The notes: generated by a model not told the origin, from the sequence alone. Shown: positions 46,901 to 58,964, counted from the stretch's first letter. The stretch: DNA of 64,000 nt from Bolinopsis microptera (GCF_026151205.1 NC_087077.1:17902475-17966474), one strand, 5' to 3'. A program made the numbers and translations.

Positions 46901-49900
46901 ACATATATCTAAAGAGCTGTTGATTTCTAGTAACACCTTGGGTTTAACTCGAACCAGGTCGTCTATACGTGGGCGTCAAACTGTCAAAAGGATTACGCTG
47001 ATACAAGCCGACAATCAACATTATGATTGTTCATGGTAGTGTTTGATAGTTTGACTCACGTTTTCCTTTGAACAGAATACCAGCTATTGGAGGAAGATCT
47101 AGATGATGAAAGTTCGACCGAAGAGGAGGAGGAAGATTTAATGGTGGAAGAAACAGATCTCACCCCAGTTGAAGACTCAGATCTCCCCCAAATAATGGCT
47201 GCGGTAATTATGAGACATTTCTTATCAGATTACTTAGTTTTATCGACGTTCGAAAGGTCGACAAAACAGTGTCTGACTAAACAGTTCTTCACATGATTCT
47301 GACCGATGTCCATGCCAGTCGAATATTTTGATAACAAAAATGCGCCCACTTTTATTTTTGTGTAATTTCCCACCCCTGCCAACGTTGTCCTGAAAATAGC
47401 ATTAATTTCAGCGAGAGCAGAGTCTCTCGACCACACCAGAGTACAATTCTCGTGAGGAGGACAAGGATTCCGGGCTGGAACTGGAGGACTACTCTCCCGT
47501 CAACAACTCAGAAAAAGTTAGCTACTCATTTTTGCTTGATAGTATAATCATGAACAGTCAAACAATAATATTCTTCTTGAAAATTACCAAGTGCTATGAT
47601 TTTGTTGTCACTAAAAACCCCCACATTTACAGCCGATCCCCCGTGCCGAGCAGGCAGTAAGAGACCAGGACGCAGTGTCTCAACGAGACAGCAGCATAAC
47701 CCTGGACAGTGAGGCTGAGTACTTGTCTGCTGCTAGTTCACCAGTTCTAGGGTCTAGACGCTTCAATGGGGACACGGATAACTCTGAAACAACGAGCCCC
47801 ACCTCCGAAGAGATGATACCAGACACCATGGAGACAGCTGAGACGATGAGACTGCCTATTGCTGAGCTGGAAGCAACTCTCAATTATATAACCAACATAC
47901 CAGGTCAGTTCATTAATTGAATCAGAGTATTAACTAACTAAATGCTATGATTCAAGTTTTGAGAATCGGGAAGGAAATGCATAACTTATTCAGTTCACTT
48001 GGTCTCGTATAACGCCCATTTTACCACGATGACTACTCTAAACCTTGACTCTTTTCCAGAGAATATACCAGTAACAGTTTCTAATCTGGAGGAGTTGAAA
48101 TTGTTGCTAAAAGAGAGGGGCGAGGAGTGCGCGGCTCTACAGACTCAAATTAATCATCAGGTTGGTTTTTTTTGTCCGCCGTCCTGTAAGCTAACCTTAG
48201 AACGTTTGCTTAAAAGTATTACACGAGGGAATGTTTTTTATTATATCTCCTCTCTGGGGCCATGTCGTTTCGTGTGACGTCATCAGTTGAGTTGGTGACA
48301 TCACAGAGAACTTAAGGAGGGTCTCTATACAACAACAAGGAAGTGATAAAAGGGAACTTCGATTGTTCTTACTGTTTCGTGCGTTAGATTATTGTCGCTC
48401 TCTAAGTCTCTATAATCCTAAGAGATGGCTGGTGTTTCACCGTAGATCCATTGGTAAATCTCTCAATTTGTGGCATGTTGATTGTTGGCGTATGAACATT
48501 TAGTATAGAGACGAAACACTTAAAGCCTATAAACAGATTTAACCGATTTTTGTATAGCAACATGAGTGGCTTATAACCTATTATATATCTTTTGAGGGGT
48601 ATTTGATCAATGCTTTCTCTCAATCTCTCTGGTAACAATAGATTTTGATACTGGTAGGGTAAGGCACGTAATTTTGTCAGGGTACCTAATTTTGTCATTT
48701 TGCTCTGAAAAACTGCCTCGGCTCGGAATTTCAGCTTGAAAGAAAAGGTTTGTGTATAAAAAGAAAGCTTAGACTTTGCTGAAACTGCTCCTACAAAGTT
48801 TAAGTTTTTAGCTCTTTTGCATCTGTGTCAAAAATGAAGGCGAAACTGTTAACCCGAAAAATAAATAAGATCCTTAAGGTTTTCTTAAGGAATTTTCAAA
48901 ATTTTGATTTATTGCTATTTCAAAAGTAATTGAGCTAGCTTCATGCCATTGCATATTTCAAATATCTTCTACAGCAGAAGTATACGTACAAATTTTCAAG
49001 TCTCTAGCGCAATTATTGTTTAAGTTACAGAGGGTGACAAAATTAGGTTCGATTTTGCCAAAAGTACCTAATTTTGTCAAAAAAATCGACCTTTCTAAAA
49101 TTTCTTGTAAATCACAGATTGTGTTGAAAATGGCCTTATACAACTATTCTGAAGTTTTTTTGCCCATAGGATATGTATAAGGCACTTATAATAGCATAAC
49201 ACTTATAATAGCATATTTTCGCCGAGGTGGATAATCTGATTTTTTCAATCTAAAATGACTAAAAAAATAATTGATGAAATTACTAAGCAAGTGATCTATC
49301 TACAGACATGAAAATTTCAACCTAGACCTAGAACCAATTGTTTTTCAAGATACCAGTGGTTTCAGGGGCATTTGGGGGCTATTTTCTAAGATTATATACC
49401 CAAAAAGTGTCATCTTTTCATCAAGCTACAAAACTATGAAAACATCATATCTTTGGGATTTTTGAGGTCAATGTTGGTAAAAAAGCGCTCGAATGATGCA
49501 TCCAGGTAGTCTAAAATACCGAGAAACGGTTACTTTTTGCACAATCTTCAAGTGACAAAATTAGGTTCGGGGTGACAAAATTAAGTAAAGTCACCTAATT
49601 TTGTCATTTTTTCAAAATAATTTTTTTGAACATCTTCAACCCCAGCAATTTCGATCATTTTTGTGATAGAACTTGCCTAGACTGTCTACTATAACATATT
49701 AGAGGTTTCATCTAAATCAGAATTTCAGACGAGGTTAAAACCCATGGTTTATATCAGGCAGTCGGAAAATTGCCAAAAAATGACAAAATTATGTGCTTTA
49801 CCCTATAGCAGTAAACCATTTTCCTGCCTGACACGTAGGATACCGAATTCAAACAACCGAGTTTTTTGTGGATTTTAGTAACTGACGAGATGCCGATTTC

Positions 49901-52900
49901 ATCTCGTTCTCCATTTATGTAAAGATTTTATATTGAAAGCCATGTCACACACAAAGCTACAACCGTAGCCGCACGAAACTAATAACAAGATCTGATAAAA
50001 AGTAAAGGAAAATATTTAGTTAGAATAATCCAGATAGTAAGTAATGGGAAGTAATGAAATAAAACCCCCTGGACTTATACGGGATAATAACGCCTGGCCC
50101 TGGCCTCAACCGCTACGAGACAAGTACATCCAACAGCAGCGTCATTCATTTTACTGACTTTTATCGGAACCAAACTTTGAAGAACTCTCCATTTTAGAAG
50201 AGAAAACCGGCAAAACTTTGCCATCAACCCTTGTGTGGGTGCTGTGAGAAGCTATACGATAGGTGTGAGAGATCATTTGCCGCATGTCTGTTGGTTTATT
50301 AATGAACCCGTTACACTTAACACTCCGCTACGAACAAGTTATCTAGCCTACTAGTAGCTTAGTAGAACAAGCCAACGCTTTAATTAATTGCATATATTTG
50401 ATATACGCACTATGGTTTGTCGTCGAAAGAGATTTGGCCTCGACTTTTCGACACCCCTGTGCCATAGTAATAGTCATTTCCTGCTTACAATTCCTTTGGC
50501 ATGTGTTCTTACTCGTTAACGGCCGTATCGACTAGTGTTATTCGTAGCTTTTTTACATAAAAGCGTTGACATAAAAGTGTTGTTTTAAATCTGTTACTGA
50601 ATCTTTTAAAACCGTTTTTGTTCGAGGGTATATTTTGATGGAGGCCACTGGTCCCGAACTGGACCCCGGAATCAGGGACATCCTCATTAGTTATACTTCT
50701 CAGGTAGAGAATGTTCTTTCTAGTCGAACTAATTCAGTAAGAAAGTTCATACTTAGTGAAGAGAATGTTCTGATATATGGATCAGAAACAACCAGGATTT
50801 AGACCCATTAAAATTGGTCAACAAACTACCTACTTCTTACCTTGGTATAACTCAAGAGAAGTATTTCTTAAAACTATCTCAGACCCTACCCAATAATCAA
50901 TATTATAATTAAAAGTAAAATCTCACAGATCTGTATATTTCAGTTGAACTGGAAGCAAGAGTGGGACAAGAGAGCGGATCTCCACAAGCTCCTCTCCCAG
51001 ACCGGTCGGTTTGATGACGCTCTCAGAGGGGCTGCCTCAGAGCTGGATAACTTTGTCAATATGCTGGACGAGTTTGAGAAGGCGGTCGCACGGTCCCAGG
51101 AGTTCGCTGATAGCGCCGAGGAGGTAGACAATGAAAGTTGTTTTGTTTTTCCTCGACACCGGAAAATCTGTGTGTTCGTATGTGTATTTCACGAAAGCGA
51201 TTAAACTTTCCTTTCATTTTGCCTAGGCAAAAATATCGGTAGGGAATAAGTAGTCGGGTTCTGGTATACTAGCTAAAAATACTGATGTAGATTTGTCTGA
51301 AATGTGATTTAAATTTGTCACTTTTTTCTCATTCTTTTCTTTCTTATCGAGGAACACAGTCATCTAACATCCGTGATATTGAAAGGGATACAAATTATAA
51401 TTTTGCGAGACCGCAAAGAAAACGGAGCGTCCTTAGTAATAACCATGGCGGAATTCTAAATTCTTGTTGGCATTAAAATACAGCTCCTTATTCTAAATTG
51501 ATTTCAGTACTTAGCAGAAGAAGATATCCCGAGTACAGCTACAGAGACCAACAACACATTAACAGAACAAAAGGATCTGCTGAACACTTTAGAAGAGGAA
51601 CAGAGAAATCTAGAGTACTCTTATCGCTCACTCAGTCGCGCTATACCCAAGGTATGATTCTACGGATATTGTTAAAAATTAAGCTCTCCTCAATTTCCGA
51701 TGATTCAGTTTCAATATTGATATTACCAATTCTTATTACCAATTCTTACTCTCATAATTTCCAATATCCCTAATCTCACTACAAATATGCACCTTGTAAT
51801 CCTTATCGCATTGTTACAGATAATCCCCTTGTCGATATACGAGCAACAGAGATCGGTTACAGCAGTGCAGAACAGTCTGAGTGATATAGAGGGTGTTATC
51901 AGTGGAAGTGTGGAGACACTATCCTTCCTCTCCTCCAGGTTACCAAGATGAAAAATGTTTAAAATGTGTTGTTATCTACGTTATCAAATTCTCCTTGTAG
52001 GGTTTGGTGCATTCAGTGTATATTGTGAGTTGGAATGTTACCTAACGAAACTGTTTAGGTTACCCTCGTTGGAATGTTACCTAACGAAACTGTTTAGGTT
52101 ACCATCGTTGGAATGTTACCTAACGAAAATGTTTAGGTTACCATCGTTGGAATGTTACCTAACGAAACTGTTTAGGTTACCCTCGTTGGAATGTTACCTA
52201 ACGAAACTGTTTAGGTTACCCTCGTTGGAATGTTACCTAACGAAACTGTTTAGGTTACCCTCGTTGGAATGTTACCTAATGAAACTGTTTAGGTTACCCT
52301 CGTTGGAATGTTACCTAACGAAACTGTTTAGGTTACCCTCGTTGGAATGTTACCTAACGAAACTGTTTAGGTTACCCTCGTTGGAATGTTACCTAACGAA
52401 ACTGTTTAGGTTACCCTCGTTGGAATGTTACCTAACGAAACTGTTTAGGTTACCCTCGTTGGAATGTTACCTAACGAAACTGTTTAGGTTACCCTCGTTG
52501 GAATGTTACCTAACGACACTGTTTAGGTTACCCTCGTTGGAATGTTACCTAACGAAACTGTTTAGGTTACCCTCGTTGGAGCAAAAGTTGCAAGATGCTG
52601 ATGAGATCCTTACAAAAACTGAGGATGAGATTGACAGTATGGACTCTGGGAGCATAAACCCTGAGGATTTGCAGCTCCAGGTAATTTTAGAGGAAACATT
52701 GTCCATGAGCCGTGGAGTGTCTTGCAGATCAGTTTACGTTTGGATTATTACCTTACGTGGGAATATTTTGGTAATAATGGTAGGTTTCGTGTTTTTTTTT
52801 TCTCCCCACCAATTCTTCAGAGATGTTTTGTAACTTACAGCCTGTTTTCCCAGATGGACCGAGCTAACACCCACCTTGCCACCGTAGACAACCTCTTCAC

Positions 52901-54243
52901 AGCTATAGAGAGTTTCAGCTCTGAGTTCAACTTGCAACCTCTCAAAGTTGAGTGGGAAGAGCTGAACCTGAGGGCTGACAGGTAATTTGTTTGCACAGCA
53001 ATATTGATAAATTCTTTGTAGTGGTATTCTAGATCTGCATCCTGATAAACAGCGAGTGTGAAGTGGGTAGTTCCCGATTTAAGACTAACATTATTTCAAA
53101 GTTATTTCCTAAATCCCCAGATCACGAAACAAGATACTTGAAATGGTTGAAACAGAGGAAGCTGTGTCAGAGGAAGTGGTCGCTGTATCCGACTGGGCTG
53201 AAACGTTGGAGACTTTCCTTCAGAGGAGAATGAAAGCTATCGAATCCAGGAAACAACTTAGAGAGGTCACTATCTTGCTAGAAAGCTTGACCTTAAAATT
53301 GACTATTTCTATTAAAAAGGTCAGCTTGACTGCATTGAAATTATGAATTTTTGATCAGATTTAAGTTACTGATCTCTATCTTCAGGTGCAAGGTAAATGG
53401 AAGGAGGTAGCTGAAGATCTGCGTACGAAATGTGAGGAGATAGAAGTCCTACTACAAAGTGACTACAGTACTCAAGATCACCGAGTCATGTCCCCTCTAG
53501 ATAAGGACACTCTTATCTCCCTCCGCAATCAGCTTGCTTCACTTCAGACACCACTTCAGAGCAGGAGGGAGCTTCTCCAGGAGGCTTATTCTAACTGGGG
53601 AAATGTTGAATCTCAGATGAAATCACTGTCTCTGAATATGTTGAATTTGGAGTTTGCACCCTCTGGAGCGAGGTATGAAATGCCAGGTGGTGAATGGTCG
53701 GTGAGGCCTATGTTAGAGTATGTTGATAGGCTAACAGAGAGTGAGAAAGAGTTGGAGGAACAAGCCCAGCAACTTCAGAGTTTAGTTCAGAACATTTCCG
53801 ATCTTCCCACCGCTATTCTAGACACATCCACCATAGTTAAGGAGCGGGAAAATCTCCTCAATAAACACACAGTTCTGTGCAAACGAGCCAGCAATAAACG
53901 TGTCAAATTCCAGAGAACTTGTCTCAAACTGGAACCAGTATTACCGTTCCTCAGACCCGTTTATTTGAACAAAATCAAGTGGTTGTACAAAAAACCATTG
54001 CCGGACATAGACTCAAAACGAGATAGTTCCTCCTCTCAGATTGTTGCAGTTCTTAAGAATCCTAAGATGTTGAAAACTGTGCGGTATTCCCAGTATTGGC
54101 ATGCTGTCAGGACTGTTGCCCCGGAGAAGATCCCGCTGATGTTGCTAACTTGGTTTGCGTACGCTCTGGGACCCTGGGGTATGGGGTGTTCTACTGACAA
54201 ACCCATGATGATCTCACTTTATACGCCAGATTTAAGGATTTGA
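40977..54243 (+). CDS. CH1-CH2 spectrin-repeat protein (nesprin/calmin-like)
   Basis: Eighteen coding exons join in phase: 40977-41125, 42096-42274, 42553-42617, 44819-44958, 45101-45208, 45411-45535, 46743-46871, 47076-47203, 47412-47516, 47633-47903, 48060-48160, 50944-51123, 51508-51651, 51820-51938, 52566-52680, 52854-52981, 53121-53265 and 53386-54243, about 1062 aa. Residues 50-170 form CH1 (KTFTRWAN, LIKLINILSE, KLTLALCWHLILRY) and 175-298 form CH2 (NWCGENAAGY, RNKPELIDY, VPKLLDVEDM), a tandem actin-binding pair. An acidic serine-rich linker (300-470) follows, then about 450 helical residues resembling spectrin repeats (LNWKQEWDKRADLHKLL, KGKWKEV-type starts). The last 60 residues hold a hydrophobic segment (IPLMLLTWFAYALGPW). 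It is probably an actin-linked scaffold at a membrane or the nuclear envelope; membrane placement is inference. Confidence 0.85.
48655..49805. mobile_element. 1.15 kb TIR element with TA ends in an intron
   Basis: The left end TAGGGTAAGGCACGTAATTT and the right end, reverse complement TAGGGTAAAGCACATAATTT, are inverted repeats of about 25 bp. The flanking TA fits a Tc1/mariner-like target. The motif CCTAATTTTGTCA recurs inside in both orientations (48690, 49035, 49065, 49555, 49595). No transposase ORF is present. It lies in the 2.8 kb intron between exons 48060-48160 and 50944-51123. Confidence 0.75.
50638..50703 (+). CDS. Candidate internal first exon of the spectrin-type gene
   Basis: The frame MEATGPELDPGIRDILISYT plus SQ ends at CAG|GTAGAG in phase 0, the phase of the next exon (50944). 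A transcript starting here would encode a short isoform without the CH domains and acidic linker, keeping the spectrin-like part and the hydrophobic tail. Confidence 0.55.
51219..51262. repeat. Copy of the repeat end seen at 912-955
   Basis: This intronic stretch contains TTTGCCTAGGCAAAA and GGTAGGGAATAAGTAGTCGG. Its reverse complement resembles the right end of the block inserted in the left foldback arm. Confidence 0.5.
52030..52575 (+). repeat. 39 bp minisatellite, 14 copies, overlapping a splice acceptor
   Basis: Fourteen nearly identical 39 bp units (each encoding LECYLTKLFRLPS in one frame) run directly into exon 52566-52680. Each unit contains TTTAG|GTTACC, the sequence that acts as the acceptor in the last unit. 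The donor of the preceding exon (51938) is also followed by GTTACC. The unit length is a multiple of three, so the frame stays open across all copies. Confidence 0.95.
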
Positions 54244-54607
54244 ACAATTTGGAATATTTTCTCGTAATTTCGGGACCAGAATTGACAATGTTGATTGAAA
54301 CTGAGGATTGTGAAGAAACAAAGTTTAATCTCTATCGGTACAAGAAAGCTATTTGGTAGCAGACAGCGAGGAATAACAATTAAATGATAGGTTTCCGACT
54401 ACCCGCGCTACGTTTTAAAAAGTGTTGCCGCTGTAAAACGGACGAAGGATGAACATGTTTCCCTGTTTTAGAATTTAGGTGTAAATTTGTAGGTTAAGCT
54501 GTAAGTTTTTTGTTTTTTTTTCAGAATATATTATTGTTTGCAAATATAAATTATGTGTTATATAAGGGTATTAATGCTGATGCTTCAACTAGATATTATT
54601 GTTTGAA

Positions 54608-54613
54608 AATAAA
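54608..54613 (+). terminator. Candidate polyadenylation signal of the spectrin-type gene
   Basis: AATAAA lies 365 nt after the stop codon in an AT-rich 3' region with no other canonical signal closer. Confidence 0.5.
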
Positions 54614-54787
54614 ATGTATTAAATTCTTGTATGTGTATTAGTCGGGAATTTTAGTTTGTTAATAGGAAAATGTCAAACACAATTTGTTGATTATCATTAA
54701 TAATTATTAAATGGTTTATATGTGACAGGCTCCGAATGGATCACTCTCCCTCGCGTGTCACCTGACTTGCGGTAAATTGTGATAAAG

Positions 54788-56928
54788 AACCCCTTTACTT
54801 ACCTTTACTTACCCTTTTACTAACCTTTACTTACCCCTTTACTAACTTTTACTTACCCCTTTACTTACCTTTACTTACCCCTTTACTTACCCCTTTACTT
54901 ACCCTTTTACTAACCTTTACTTACCCCTTTACTTACTCCTTTGCTAACCTTTACTTACCCCTTTACTTACCTTTACTTACCCCTTAACTTACCCCTTTAC
55001 TTACCCTTTTACTAACCTTTACTTACCCCTTTACTTACCTTTACTTACCCCTTTACTTACCCCTTTACTTACCCTTTTACTAACCTTTACTTACCCCTTT
55101 ACTTACCTTTACTTACCCCTTTACTTACCCCTTTACTTACCCCTTCACTTACCCCTTTACTTACCTTTACTTAACCCTTTACTTACCTTTACTTAACCCT
55201 TTACTTACCTTTACTTACCCCTTTACTTACCCCTTTACTTACCCTTTTACTAACCTTTACTTACCCCTTTACTTACCCCTTTGCTAACCTTTACTTACCC
55301 CTTTACTTACCCTTTTACTTACCTTTACTTACCCCTTTACTTACCCCTTTACTTACCTTTACTTACCCCTTTACTCCACTTTACTTAACCCTTTACTTAC
55401 CCCTTTACTCCACTTTACTTACCCCTTTACTTACCCCTTTACTTACCCCTTTACTTAACCCTTTACTTAACCCTTTACTTACCCCTTTACTCCACTTTAC
55501 TTACCCCTTTACTTACCCCTTTACTTACCCCTTCACTTACCCCTTTACTTACCCCTTTACTTACCTTTACTTACCCCTTTACTCCACTTTACTTACCCCT
55601 TTACTTACCCCTTTACTTACCCCTTTACTTACCCTTTTACTTACCTTTACTTACCCCTTTACTTACCCTTTTACTTACCTTTACTTACCCCTTTACTTAC
55701 CCCTTTACTTACCTTTACTTACCCCTTAACTCCACTTTACTTAACCCTTTACTTACCCCTTTACTCCACTTTACTTAACCCTTTACTTACCCCTTTACTT
55801 ACCCCTTTACTTACCCCTTTACTTAACCCTTTACTTACCCCTTTACTCCACTTTACTTACCCCTTTACTTACCCCTTTACTTACCTTTACTTACCCCTTT
55901 ACTCCACTTTACTTACCTTTACTTACCCCTTTACTCCACTTTACTTACCCCTTTACTTACCCCTTTACTTACCCCTTTACTTACCCTTTTACTTACCTTT
56001 ACTTACCCCTTTACTTACCCCTTTACTTACCTTTACTTACCCCTTTACTTACCCCTTTACTTAACCCTTTACTTACCCCTTTACTCCACTTTACTTACCC
56101 CTTTACTTACCCCTTTACTTACCTTTACTTACCCCTTTACTCCACTTTACTTACCTTTACTTACCCCTTTACTCCACTTTACTTACCCCTTTACTTACCC
56201 CTTCACTTACCCCTTTACTTACCCCTTTACTTACCTTTACTTACCCCTTTACTCCACTTTACTTACCCCTTTACTTACCCCTTTACTTACCCCTTTACTT
56301 ACCCTTTTACTCACCTTTACTTACCCCTTTACTTACCTTTACTTACCCCTTTACTCCACTTTACTTAACCCTTTACTTACCCCTTTACTCCACTTTACTT
56401 ACCCCTTTACTTACCCCTTTACTTACCCCTTTACTTACCCCTTTACTTAACCCTTTACTTACCCCTTTACTCCACTTTACTTACCCCTTTACTTACCCCT
56501 TTACTTACCTTTACTTACCCCTTTACTCCACTTCACTTACCCCTTTACTTACCCCTTTACTTACCCCTTTACTTACCCTTTTACTTACCTTTACTTACCC
56601 CTTTACTTACCCCTTTACTTACATTTACTTACCTTTACTTACCCCTTTACTCCACTTTACTTAACCCTTTACTTACCCCTTTACTCCACTTTACTTACCC
56701 CTTTACTTACCCCTTTACTTACCCCTTTACTTACCCTTTTACTTACCTTTACTTACCCCTTTACTTACCCCTTTACTTCCCCCTTTACTTACCCCTTTAC
56801 TTAACCCTTTACTTAACCCTTTACTTACCACTTTACTTACCCCTTTACTTACCCCTTTACTTACCCCTTCACTTACCCCTTTACTAACCCCTTTACTAAC
56901 CTTTACTTACCCCTTTACTTACCCCTAA
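54788..56928 (+). repeat. 2.1 kb satellite of CCCCTTTACTTA-type units
   Basis: The array mixes 12 bp (CCCCTTTACTTA) and 10 bp (CCTTTACTTA) units with rarer variants (CTCCACTTTACTTA, CCCTTTTACTAA). The variants alternate in groups that recur, showing higher-order copying. It starts about 180 bp after the poly(A) signal of the spectrin-type gene. It contains no ORF. Confidence 0.95.
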
Positions 56929-57140
56929 CCACCATCCTGATAAAATCCCCGGTTGAGTGCTCTGATCCTCCTCAAATAAAGGGGAATACTGTGTAAAAAC
57001 ACAAGTTATAATAACGTGAATTTAGATTAAAATTAGCCTCACCGGGTGAAATTTTCCGAAACATCCGTGATCTATATACTTATATATGTTCGAGGGTAGA
57101 GTGGTTCAGAAATTTTCAAATAATCAATACCAAGAGCATT

Positions 57141-58070
57141 ATAAGGGGTCGTTCACTTATTACGTAATCAGTCGAGGGGGTTTCCAAATGATTACGCTAG
57201 TGTAATTTTGATACAGTAGCTATGTGTAAAGATAGGGGGGGGGGGGGGGGCCAACCATATTAAAGTATATTAAAGTATATCCCCGGGTCAAAATCGGAAA
57301 AAATCCTACATTTTAATATACTTTAATATACCTACAATTAGAAGATTTATATTCTTCGTTAAGATTTACATGATGAACTATATTTTTCACTCAGATTCGC
57401 AAGATAAGCCTGTTTTAGGACTAGTACATGAATTTCCATCCAGATTGGTCAAAAATTGGTTGAGCTATGAGCTTTATAAAATATGCCCATATTTGGGCAT
57501 ACGCTTTTGCCCAAATTCGCTTTTGCCCAAATTCGATAAAATTTCAATATTATTTAATGAGACTAACTCTATGTGAAAGATATAACTCAGTGTTTGTTGA
57601 ATATAGTGGATACTAAGTAAAAAGACCTCCATGAACAAAATTGGGAAAATTGCACATAATATCTCTGTTCGGAATACTAGCCAAAATGACTTCATTAAAA
57701 TTGTTGATACATGTTCGGCGGCGAAAAGTGGCATGCAACGTATGTCAATAAAATTGAAATAACTCCATCAGTTTTCAATATTTTTTCAAGAACTTTTTGG
57801 AATCGATTAAGAATTGCATTTCAAGCTTATTTTGGGTAACAATTTTCGATATAGGCCTCCAAGGATAGGGATATATTAAAGTATATTGTAGGTATATTAA
57901 AGTATAACTATATCCCCGGGTCAAAATCGGGAAAAATCCTACATTTTAATATACTTTAATATGGTTGCCCCCCCCCCCCCCCCCCCCCCCAAATAATTAC
58001 GGAGGGGGGGGGGGTTAAAAATTGGCAAAAAAGTGATTACGTAATATCAATATGTGAATGACCCCTTATA
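57141..58070. mobile_element. 930 bp MITE with poly-G/poly-C runs and a nested insertion
   Basis: The outer ends are ATAAGGGGTCGTTCAC and, at the right, GTGAATGACCCCTTAT; both are followed inward by TACGTAATCA-type sequence. Inside lie a G run (about 57236-57250), a C run of about 24 (57966-57989) and a second G run. Between them are two direct copies (57258-57332, 57888-57962) of a block that starts ATATTAAAGTATA, contains CCCCGGGTCAAAATCGG and ends TATACTTTAATAT. They look like the ends of an element inserted into the MITE. Confidence 0.75.
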
Positions 58071-58204
58071 TTACGAAGAGATTACATTTTTTGTCTGGTA
58101 GCCCCACAGGTATGTTAATTAACACAATTAATTAATATGGTAATTTGACACAGCCTCAAATTCACAGTTCTTATCCAATTGTGACGTGTTTCGGGGGTGG
58201 GCCG

Positions 58205-58285
58205 GGGCCGTATATGTCCGCTTGTCTCATAGAAACCAAAAAAGACAGGACATAGGCGGACATTGATGGACATTAGCAGCCAGCT
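58205..58285 (+). mobile_element. Fragment of the GGACATAGGC element family
   Basis: It shares GTCCGCTTGTCTCATAGAA, AGGACATAGGCGGACA-like text and a following GCTAAATTTTGCTAAA region with the left end of the 3.1 kb element at 35211. It is a partial copy. Confidence 0.7.
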
Positions 58286-58655
58286 AAATTTTGCTAAATT
58301 TCGTTAAAATTTGCTAATGAGGCAGGGTGATGCTTTTTCAAAAAAGTCATATTTCATGTGGTTCACCCTGTAGATCCTGTTCATTTAATATATAAAGGTA
58401 TTTTGAGGCACGAAGTGAAATGTAGAGGACTGCATTCATGTTGTACTTGGAAATGGATACAAGATCTAGAGTCCTAGACCTATCGAAAATGCAATGGTAC
58501 CATTTTTAGAAATAGCTATTATGGGCCTCAAGACAATGTCAATAGTAATACCAGGCACCAGCTGAAATTCAAACGGGCAGAAATTCTTTGATTCTTTAAT
58601 CCTCATCAAAGTTGTTGTGGTTTAGAATTAAAAAGAACGGGATACGAGGTCAGAA

Positions 58656-58964
58656 TTAACGGGTGTTACGATCGTAAAATGTTTGTTCCAACTCGGGCGC
58701 GCGCGTCCTGGTAGGTTATACTTATGAATCTACAAGGTCAGAAGAAATAATTTCCACCACCAGACATCGAATCTCATGGGTATCAATATCAAAACAGACT
58801 TTAAACTTTTAGTTTTAAAGAAGTAACTGACTTACTGGTCTCAGGTCTGTGTCTGGGTATTTATTGTAGGTTTATAACCTACCAGGACGCGCGCCGAGTT
58901 AAGACTCGTCGACGGTCCTCAGTCCTGGAACAAATATTTTACGAGTATCACTATCACCCGTTAA
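58656..58964. mobile_element. 309 bp MITE with TTAA ends
   Basis: Outer ends TTAACGGGTG and CACCCGTTAA are exact reverse complements. Further in, CTCGGGCGCGCGCGTCC plus TGGTAGGTTATA (58696-58723) pairs with TATAACCTACCAGGACGCGC (58873-58895). AAAATGTTTGTTCC pairs with GGAACAAATATTTT. It has no coding capacity. Confidence 0.8.

Noticed and set aside
51955-52833. Single 292-aa ORF with LECYLTKLFRLPS repeats as an independent gene
   Set aside because: It runs from an intron through the minisatellite into an exon of the spectrin-type gene and then past the donor; it is better explained as an exon plus an in-frame intronic repeat.
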